Source: Prosopocoilus inquinatus (Eukaryota; Arthropoda; Insecta; Coleoptera; Lucanidae). Taken from it: 64,000 nt of DNA. How positions within the stretch are numbered: the first letter of the stretch is position 1; each line of letters starts with the position of its first letter. The notes beneath the pieces were generated by a model that worked only from the letters and a program-made list of their open reading frames with translations, was not told the origin of the DNA and ran no database searches. The position numbers and the translations under genes were made by a program. Positions 56,430-64,000 of the stretch are shown piece after piece. Location: the NCBI GenBank assembly GCA_036172665.1, contig CM069877.1:14094501-14158500 (forward strand), given 5' to 3'.

Positions 56430-56995
56430 TACTAATATCTGAAATTATTCCAACTGAAGTGGTGAAAGTCATTCCATTCTGCTAAATTTTGAACATAAAT
56501 ATAGTGAGTAATTAACCGAAAATGTAGATCTTCATGCCGTAACCAACGGTGTGCACCTGTTATAAATACTTTAGGGAGGCAGGTTTTTTTACCGGTCAGT
56601 GTATTAAAAAAGAAAATGAAAAATTTGTGTAAATAAGTGCACGCAGTTTCCTTTTTGTTAATATTGTAATAAAAATGTAATTTAAGTTATATCATATCTT
56701 ATTTTCCTACGAACCTAATTTTGTCCACTTAAACTGCTCATTTCGACCACTGTACGGCGGATTCTTTTGATTAATGATACCAAACACCTTTTTCAATTCT
56801 TGATTAAAAAGGGTAAAAAATTGAAAATTTTTTGGAATTTGAAGTTTTAAATGTTTTAATTTTTTGTGTTTTCTTTTCTTACGCTTCACTTAATTCCACT
56901 TGAGTTTTGTTTTTTTGAAATTTTAAATCTTTTCTAGTTTTTTTTTTAACTGTTTGAGTGTACAGTTTATTTTTTTAAGTTATGAAAGTGTAAAT
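56430..56995. other. AT-rich stretch without recognised genes
   Basis: Sequence following the truncated mariner end. No repeat partner or coding feature seen. Confidence 0.45.
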
Positions 56996-58180
56996 TTTGG
57001 GGTCGCGGTTGGATAGAGGCCGAATTGAGCTGAGTTGGCTTTTCTTATTACTCCGGAATTGATGTCAGTTGACTTCTGATTCCTTGGAGTTTCAATTTGT
57101 TTAGTTTAGTTTTTGAATTATTTTTAAGTTTTCTGAGTATTTGAATCTCTTTTCGGTTTCAATTCCTTGAGTCTTAATTTTTTTGCTTGGGTTGGGACCG
57201 AGCCGAGTTGAGCTGAGTTAAGTTGGCTTTTCTTCCGCTTCCTTCTTTGAGTTTAATTTTTTTTAAGTTATAAACTTTAAGTCTTGATTTTTTTGTTTGG
57301 CTTGGCTCTAATTAATTTTTTGGGTATAAATTTAGAGTCTTTTCAGTTTTAATTTCTTGAGTCTTATTTTTTTTTTGCTTGGGTTGGGTCCAAGTCGAGT
57401 TGAATTAGATTTGCTTTCTATCCGCTCCATTCTTTGAGTTTCTCGATGTGCGAGTTTAAAATTTAAAACGTTTTTGGGTTTAGTCCAAGTCGACTTGAAT
57501 TGAATTGGCTTTCTGTCTGCTTCCTTCATCGAGTTTCGATGTGTGAGTTTAGAATTTAAAATGTTTTTCAATTTTAATTTCTTAAAATTTTAAAAATTGA
57601 GTTTCAATTTTTTTTTTGTTTGGGATGAGTAGAATTAAGCCGACTTGAGCTTGCCTTGCTTGCGTTTGATTTAATTTCTTTCTTGAGTAGAGCCTTAGTT
57701 TTTTTGCTGGGGTTGGGTTCAAGCCGAGTTGAGTTGGGTTACCTTTTCTTCCGCGTCCTTCTTTGAGTTTCGAGTGTATGAGTTTAGAATTTAAAACGTT
57801 TATGAGTTTTGATTTTTCTAAGTTATAAAATTTGAGTTTCGATTTTTTTTGTTTGAGTTGGGTCGAATTAAGCCGACTTGGTCTTGCCTTGCTTTCGCTT
57901 GATTCAATTTCTATGTTGAGCAGAGTCTTAATTTTTGCTTGGGTTGGGTTCAAGCCGAGTTGAATTACATTGACTTTCTATCCGCTTTCTTCTTTAAGTT
58001 TAGATGTGTGAGTTTAGAATTTAAGACGTTTTTGAGTTTTAATTTTTTAAGTTATATTTGAGTCTCGATTTTTTTTCGTTTGGAATGGATCGAATTAGGC
58101 CGAGTTGAGTTGGGCTGGCCTTGCTTGCGCTTGATTTAGTTTTCTTCTTTTGAAGTTTTAAATTTTTTATGCTTTATTTT
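56996..58180. repeat. tandem array of ~231-bp pyrimidine-rich units
   Basis: Units share GGGTTGGGTTCAAGCCGAGT, GAGTTTAGAATTTAAAACGT and TTTGAGTTTCGATTTTTTTT. The phrase TTCAAGCCGAGTTGA recurs at about 57719 and 57950 (231 bp). Earlier, more diverged units extend back to about 57000. The wording GTTGGGTT-AAGC-GAGTTGA resembles the units in the giant inverted arms at 15-16 kb. Minus-strand frames here are low-complexity shadows. Confidence 0.85.
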
Positions 58181-59608
58181 TTCAAGTATAAATTGTTACA
58201 GCGGTGACGCGCGCGGTATTTTATATTGCTTAAATAATCATGCCAGTGACAACGTGATTCTGATTAACACATTTTACAATTATTAATCCACCGCCTCATG
58301 TTTGCAATCGCAGTAGATGCAGTTTTGACGTTCGTTTTATTGACGTCATCTGTCTACATTTCTTATTTTACAGAAGCGCGTCAAAAACAAACTCATTTAT
58401 TTTATTTATTCATTTACTCTGGAGCGCACGTAGATTTGCCCCAACAGTTCATGAGACTCGAACAAATTGCATTTAAGGGCAACGGTTTATTTAGTACAGA
58501 GTGTCCCAAAAAACAAAAACAAAAACAAAAAAAGTGGATCCTCAGGTGCGTTCGTTCAAGGTTCAATAAATTCGTCCGTCCTGACATTCAATTAAATTAA
58601 AGCGTGAGGTTGGCCTATAACATAACGTGTGTTTGTTTATAGTATTTACGGATCGTAAACTCTTTCGTTCAGAGCTACCAACAAAATCCGATGCGGGTGC
58701 AAATCAGATTGATTATTTTACACTTTACGTGTAAAATCGAATAAAATTTAATTGGCAACTGTGCCCTATAGAACCGACCGACAGCGATGCATGGAATAGA
58801 AAACAAAAACTGAACAATTTTAAGTGTTGGCTGGGATGGTGCACTGGTAAAGGTTCTAACGTATCAGAAAGAAAGTTTTAAATTAGCGCCATTTATGAAC
58901 ATTGAAATCATTAATTTATAGAAAATTCTAAATGTTTTGAGTGCAAATATTTTATGTGCAATATTATTTGAAATGGGGACGTTTTCAAAGTAATTCGATG
59001 CAGTGAATGACTAACGACATTGCAATTTACCTGCAATCTCACGCCAGTTTCGTAGTTACGGTAAAAGTGCGCGGTATAAATCAAGCGAACATGGCTCCCC
59101 CAGGAGATAATACGGGGGGTTAACCGATATCCGCCACCATACTTCATCTGCGCTCTATAGAAGTGCATAGGTACGTTTCGGCGGAAAGTAATTGCACGTC
59201 TTCGGGCGTTTTCTATGAAATCTAATTTGCACCAACGCACCTGCACGTAAACAAGCGCTCAAAAATTAATAACGCGAAATTAATTGCGCGCCGTTGTTTG
59301 GCGAGCGCTAAATCACCGGCGTTGAAAACGCTGCCGAACGATTATTAATTTTCGCTCGAAAATTTCAGCAATTACTTCCTGATTTAGGGTGAAACTGTTT
59401 TAGACCGCCAATTTCCTACTATTTACCAAAATTCTCTCTATTCACTATACTGCAGTATTGTAACCAAAAATTAGTTAAAAGTTTGCAATTTCTTTCCTCT
59501 ATGGCGTGATGCAGTTAACAACACTTTTAATTTATGCTATTGTTCATCAGGTTATGATAAAACTTACACTGTTGTTATCATATCAACGTTCGTACTGAAA
59601 AAAATAAA
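58181..59608. other. unique DNA without recognised genes
   Basis: Includes an ACAGAGTGTCCCAAAAAA MITE-like end with (CAAAAA)n near 58495-58530 and CG-richer unique DNA at 59040-59350. A 111-codon minus-strand frame at 58911-59246 has no family features. A copy of the GTAAAACTTA family lies near 59545-59590. Confidence 0.45.
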
Positions 59609-59784
59609 ACTATCGCCGAGATGGTAACAACAGCGTAAGTTTTACCATGACCTGATGTACCGCAAACTATTTTTCTATCAAAGAAATCAAAAATGTCACT
59701 TTTTGATGTCTTGGATAGGAAAATAGTTTGCGGTACATCAGATTATGGTAAAACTTACGCTATTGTTACCATCTCGGCGATAGT
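59609..59784. mobile_element. palindromic MITE, 176 bp
   Basis: ACTATCGCCGAGATGGTAAC, then AGTTTTACCAT, GATGTACCGCAAACTATTTT, is mirrored to ACTATCGCCGAGATGGTAAC read from the right end. Arms are about 70 bp with a mostly self-complementary centre. It gives the complete form of the dispersed GCGGTACATC-GGTAAAACTTA family seen as fragments at 25.1, 34.6, 40.2, 43.9 and 59.5 kb. Confidence 0.9.
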
Positions 59785-60028
59785 TTTTTTTTTTTTTAAC
59801 TTGACAAAAGATAAAATGTGTTCAATTAAATCCGTTATCGAGATGGCTTGGAACTTGCTTTTATTTTATACCGTTCACAGTTCTTTTGGCTTATGTCAAA
59901 TGCAAATTTTACGAAGTCGCGTTAACTTAAGCCACATGATTATAATAAACATAACCCAACTTTTTATACCCATTTATGATTTTCTATAAATTGAATAAGA
60001 GAATGCAATTAACGAAAACATTTATTTT

Positions 60029-61171
60029 TTACAAAAGGTGCTTAAAATGCCCACCACCTACTTCATAACATTTTAAAACTTTACGTTTAAGGGAACTCAC
60101 GACTACATTTTCTAACAAGTTCGGATTTTGATTAATTTCTTCAAATTTTTGCCTTATTCGGTGCTGTAGTTCTTCTAGATTGTTCATAGGGGTTGCAAAT
60201 ATTGAATTTTTAAGGTAAGGCCATAAAAAATAATCACAAGGTGTTAAATCGCACGACCTCGGAGGAAATGGTGTTGGAGTGTTGCGACTTATAATTCGGT
60301 CATCATAAAATTCATGAAGCATGGCCAATGTTTCTGCTGTACAGTGGGGTGTTGCACCATCTTGTTGAAAGTAACCACATTCTAACTCATCATCGTGAAC
60401 GTTCTCCAAAAATTCATTTAAAATTTCATTTCGGTATCTTGTTGCATTAAGCGTACCTAAAAATTAATATGCGAATATAAGTTTAAAGATTATTTTTATG
60501 ATTTATATATTTATAAACACCTTCAAAGAAAATTGGTCCAATTAATCGTCTGCCACTTATAGCGGCCCATACACCAATTTTTTCAGGATGCAATGGACGT
60601 TCAACAAACATATGAGGATTATCTGAATTCCAAGATCTCATATTCTGCGAATTTACATATCCAGACAAGTAGAACCACGATTCATCAGTAAAGAAAGTCA
60701 TCCGTAGGGTATCGTCATCATTATTTAAAGTGTTTATAAACCATTGGCAAAATTCTAACCTCTGTGGTATATCAATGTCTTTCAATTCGTGAACTGCTGT
60801 TAGTCGATAAGGATATAAATGTAAATCCTTTCTTAACATCGCATGAGATGTTCCAACTGAAACTTCCATTTGTTGCGCTAATTGTCGAACAGTTGTTTTT
60901 GGGTTATTTTGCATGATTTCTCGTCCATCATCGATAACCTGTTGACTTCGTTTAAGAGGACGACCAGAACCTTCCTTTCTTAAGACACATCCAGTTTCAC
61001 GTAATAGCGTAACACATCGGGAACCAGCGTAGCATTAAAATGGTTGTAGTCAATAATCAACTCCGGAAATTTAGCTCTGAACTATTCTAAACAATCTGGT
61101 CTAGAATATACCCAATTGCCGTCAATTTTACGTCCATTTCGAAAATACGATTCTAACATAAACACTGTTCA
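60029..61171 (-). pseudogene. DD41D transposase with a 64-bp intron, damaged N-terminus
   Basis: The start region reads MFTPEQC at about 61171, then needs frame changes: ESYFRNGRKIDGNWVYSRPD, a TAG, FRAKFPELIIDYNHFNATL, and another shift near 61022. From there it is open: RCVTLLRETGCVLRKEGSGR, PKTTVRQLAQQMEVSVGTSH, then the first aspartate in TFFTDESWFYLSGYVN. At GAAG/GTGTTT a 64-bp intron (60520-60457) ends TTTTTAG and the reading resumes EGTLNATRYRNEI. The second aspartate is in YFQQDGATPH, the third in CDLTPCDYFLWPYLKN, 41 residues between, hence DD41D (rosa-like). The catalytic domain is intact once spliced; the DNA-binding end is broken. Confidence 0.85.
60457..60520 (-). other. intron within the transposase gene
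   Basis: 64 bp, GTGTTT to TTTTTAG, AT-rich, containing in-frame stop TAA. Removal joins GAA-G and GT-ACG to give the expected FFEGTLNA family block, which is the evidence that it is a true intron. Confidence 0.8.
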
Positions 61172-61459
61172 GGAGTAAACATTTCTCGGCAGTTTAGTTC
61201 CCAAAAGAATTGTTTTTTTAAAGGAATTAAAGCAACAACACAAATAACGGAACACAATACTTCGAAAATGTAAACAAAACCTTTGACAGTAAACACCGCT
61301 GACAGTTCGCAGTTATTCAATATACGTACTAAGCTACAACATGCCGGTATAAAATAAAAGCAAGTTCCAAGCCATCTCGATAACGGATTTAATTGAACGC
61401 AGTTTATTTAATGGTGTTCGTAGTTGTCTAGAAACTAGGGATGGAAAAAACCACTCGTT

Positions 61460-62050
61460 CTTCTGAGGTCATTCACCATTCACCATTCACCGGAAAGAGT
61501 CATTCATGAATAATCGTTCACTTCCCCGGTGAGCTCATTCCCCATTCGACATTCACCATTCATCGTTCACAAGCTGGGCTCTTTTGGAAGAATGATCATT
61601 CACCATTCATCGTTCACAAGAGCTGGGCTCTTTTGGACGCGAATGATCATTTACTCGAAAGAGCTGACTCTCGTGCATGATGATGAATGATCATTCACCC
61701 GAAGCTGTAGCTGTCGTGATGGTGAATGATAATTCATCACCGGAAAGAGTCATTCGTGAATAGTCATTCATGAATAATCGTTCACTTCCCCGTTGAGCTC
61801 ATTCCCCATTCGACATTCATCGTTCACAAGAGCTGGGCTCTTTTGGATGAATGATCATTCACTATCACGACAGCTACAGCAGGCCTCTTCGAGTGAATGA
61901 TCATTCATCATCATACACGAGAGTCAGCTCTTTTGAATAAATGATCATTCGCGTTCACCATTCGTCGATTGAATGACCATACCTCGGTACACAAATGAGT
62001 CATTGTGTATCGAGGAATGGTCATTCAAATGAGAGAGCCAGCTCTAGTGA
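61460..62050. repeat. subterminal repeat cluster of GAATGATCATTCACC units
   Basis: Dozens of copies of GAATGATCATTC, CATTCACCATTCACC and AAGAGCTGGCTCTTTTGGA-like units in both orientations. TCATTCATGAATAATCGTTC and CACTTCCCCG-TGAGCTCATT occur twice (61500 and 61760). This matches the subterminal binding-site clusters of hAT elements but is unusually dense. Confidence 0.85.
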
Positions 62051-62236
62051 ACGCGAATGATTTCAATAAACATTGAACATTGAACATCGGTCGGCAGCAC
62101 GTTCGTTTGTTGTCGTTCGTTGGTGTCGTCGAACATGGAACGTCCTATCTAATAATCAGATTGTTGGCAAATTTTGTTACCAAGGTGTGTGATAATAAGA
62201 ATAAGAGTTTACTAGAGTGTGTAATTACAGCTTATA

Positions 62237-64000
62237 ATGTCGTCAAGAAAGACAAGTCAGGTATGGAATTATTTTACCGATGAGGGATTTGGTCGTGCGA
62301 AGTGTAAATTTTGTTCGAAGACTGTATCATTCAAAGGTGGCGCAACATTTAATTTAAACCGCCATTTAAGAGTTATTCATCTAACTATTGCCCTAAAAAA
62401 GAAGTCTGCAATACCCACTACTGATACATCAGATGAACCAATTGAAATTGACGATTCGCCGTCTATCGAAAAGAGCGACCAATCAAATATTGGCGTTGAA
62501 ATTAAAACTAAACAATCTATGTTATCATCGTTCATTATAAAACCCATGACAGATAAGAAAACTTTAGATATACATTTTAGTTTAACAGAAACACTTGTCA
62601 AAAATTATCTACCATTTCAATTAGTAGATAGCGTACATTTTAGAAACTTCGTTTCTAAGTTAAACAGTTCTTATGAATTGCCTGGACGAAAAACTATTTC
62701 TGCATCACTTATTCCACAATTATATGAAATAACACGAGGAAAATTAAAAAATAAGTTGCAACAGCTAACAAGTTTGAATGATCTTGCCTTACAATTGATG
62801 GTTGGACATCATTAACCAACGAAAATTATATATCTGTTACTATTCAATTTATAAATGGAGTCCAACTGCAATCGCACTTACTAGACTGTTTTACATATAA
62901 TGAAAGACATACAGGGTACAATTTAAGTAACGAAATAACTAAAATTACACAAGATTGGAATATTTCTGATAAAATTACTGATAACGCCGCAAATATAAAA
63001 GCAGCAGTTAGACTCACAGGATACACACACATTCCTTGCTTTGCACATACAATAAATTTAATAGTAAATTCTGGATTAACTGAAATTAAGGAAGTTCAAC
63101 AAAAAGTAAAAGATATTGTTGAATTCTTTAAAAGAAGTCCACAAGCTTCAGAAAAACTCCAACAGATTCAAAATCAACTAAATATATCGATTTTACATGT
63201 AAAGCAACACGTGAACACCCGATGGAATTCAACGTATGACATGTTTGCTCGTATAATCGAAATAAAAGATTCAATTATATCAACGATTGCAATATATTAT
63301 CCTGATATGCAAAATTTAACAGCAGAAGACATCACAGACCTACAATATTGTTGCGAAGTATTAAGAGCTATTAAAAATGTAACAGAAAAAATCAGCAGTG
63401 ATAAATCAGTTACAGTATCAAAGATTATTTTACTAAGCAGAGCCCTTAAAACATGGTGTTCGGAATTCATCAGTAACAAAGAAATTTCGGGAAAAGCTTT
63501 AAAACTTTATAAGAAATTGGACGAAGCCTTGGACACACGGTTGGATAAAATAGAAGAAAACCTCAGTTATCCCGAATGTACACTTTTAGACCCAAGATTT
63601 AAACAGTATGGTTTCAATAAGACCCAATATTTCGAAGCTGCGAAAGATAGTTTATTATCAAATATTTTACAAACGTCAAATTCTGAAAAAATAATGGATT
63701 AGTTATTACTACTAAAGGTCAACAAAGTAGCTGCACAAAAAAGGAATCGTACTGGTCATTTCTTGACAATACTGTTGCCATCCTTCCTAAGAACGTGGAT
63801 TACCAAACAAGTTCTCTTAACGAAATAAACAACTTTCTGGAGGAACCTTTACTGGGCAGAAAAGAAGATCCTTTAGTATGGTTGCAAGCCCGCAAAAATG
63901 TTCATCCTAAACTATTCAAAATTGCCATGGAAAGATTGTGCATTTTAGGAACATCGTTGTCTAGTGAAAGGATTTTCTCCAAAACGGGTCAAATAATAAC
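62237..64000 (+). pseudogene. hAT transposase (ZBED family), two frameshifts, 3' end off the window
   Basis: 62237-62815 encodes a BED zinc finger: VWNYFTDEGFGRAKCKFCSK, then GGATFNLNRHLRVIH (C-C-H-H). It continues with LPFQLVDSVHFRNFVSKLNS and SRKTISASLIPQLYE-like text. A 1-bp loss near 62792 shifts the frame; the reading then has IDGWTSLTNENYISVTIQFI, DKITDNAANIKAAV, IPCFAHTINLIVN and HVNTRWNSTYDMFARI, all classic hAT blocks including the DNAAN aspartate. A second shift near 63700 follows. The end reads DPLVWLQARKNVHPKLFKIA and TSLSSERIFSKTGQIIT, the hAT dimerisation region, cut by the window. Only two lesions means this copy is much younger than the one at 48742. Confidence 0.9.

Larger units (their letters stand above)
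59814..61404 (-). mobile_element. Tc1/mariner element of DD41D type, 1591 bp, TA-flanked
   Basis: Long terminal inverted repeats of about 60 bp: AAATGTGTTCAATTAAATCC at the left against AACTGCGTTCAATTAAATCC at the right. Both continue GTTATCGAGATGGCTTGGAA and CTTGCTTTTATTTTATACCG. TA lies at 59812-59813 and 61405-61406. A transposase occupies the minus strand. The long, still well-matched repeats suggest a fairly young insertion. Confidence 0.9.
61436..64000 (+). mobile_element. hAT element with BED-finger transposase, running off the window
   Basis: The probable left terminus TAGGGATGGAAAAAACC is followed by about 600 bp of subterminal repeats and a transposase frame from 62237. The right end lies beyond 64000, so the 8-bp duplication cannot be tested. 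It begins 31 bp after the DD41D element. Confidence 0.75.

Noticed and set aside
57332..57953. Minus-strand Lys/Asn-rich frames
   Set aside because: Readings of the 231-bp tandem array.
58911..59246. 111-codon minus-strand frame
   Set aside because: No Ig or other domain signature and no splice-site support.
25042..64000. Search for the sidestep Ig1 and signal-peptide exons on the minus strand
   Set aside because: No minus-strand frame with the Ig1 pattern was found; short exons could be missed by eye, so absence is not claimed.
1..64000. CRISPR arrays, operons, bacterial promoters or terminators
   Set aside because: The spaced repeats are eukaryotic satellites and transposon subterminal clusters; splicing and element types show a eukaryotic genome.

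Overview
This is an insect-type nuclear genome window, with no bacterial or viral gene organisation. It is AT-rich, has spliced exons with GT/AG borders, and is dominated by eukaryotic transposable elements. The only host gene I can support is a broken-up stretch of a sidestep-family immunoglobulin cell-surface protein on the minus strand. Four of its exons lie at 25041-24727, 24130-23985, 6481-6337 and 5427-5297. Their phases are mutually compatible and together they read through Ig2, Ig3 and the first half of Ig4. The first Ig and signal-peptide exons must lie above the window's right half or beyond it, and the later Ig, fibronectin and membrane exons lie left of position 1. Species cannot be fixed; the element mix fits an insect, perhaps a beetle, but that is inference.

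Region 1-5296 is downstream intron: a 361-bp direct duplication, then a pyrimidine-rich satellite with higher-order structure (2000-3760). Region 6482-23984 is one 17.5-kb intron. It holds a roughly 319-bp tandem array that caught a Harbinger-type MITE, a hAT MITE with a perfect 8-bp target duplication, and three long inverted repeats (12.7-13.4 kb, 19.15-21.3 kb, and a giant pair with arms near 15-16.4 kb and 22-23.4 kb).

Region 25.1-64 kb would be upstream intron or flank of the same gene and is almost entirely mobile DNA. In order it holds a broken jockey-like LINE, a deleted Ty1/copia element with matching LTRs and a 5-bp target duplication, a nearly complete mariner (D,D34D), a foldback element, a LINE tail, and a Penelope-like element with inverted terminal repeats carrying hammerhead-like motifs. 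These are followed by a palindromic MITE, a further hammerhead-like motif with a 190-bp tandem duplication, a hAT element that swallowed a LINE, and a second hAT element carrying a third, nested hAT. The right end holds a second mariner split by a 2.08-kb unknown element that contains a complete type I hammerhead ribozyme, a 231-bp tandem array, a DD41D Tc1/mariner element whose transposase has a 64-bp intron, and the 5' part of a BED-finger hAT element that runs off the window.

The main value of the window is the stratigraphy: several insertions can be delimited to the base by target-site duplications, and their relative ages follow from nesting. The most unusual item is the hammerhead ribozyme inside an unclassified element with GTAC target duplications. 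Most coding regions are broken, so most elements look fixed and inactive.
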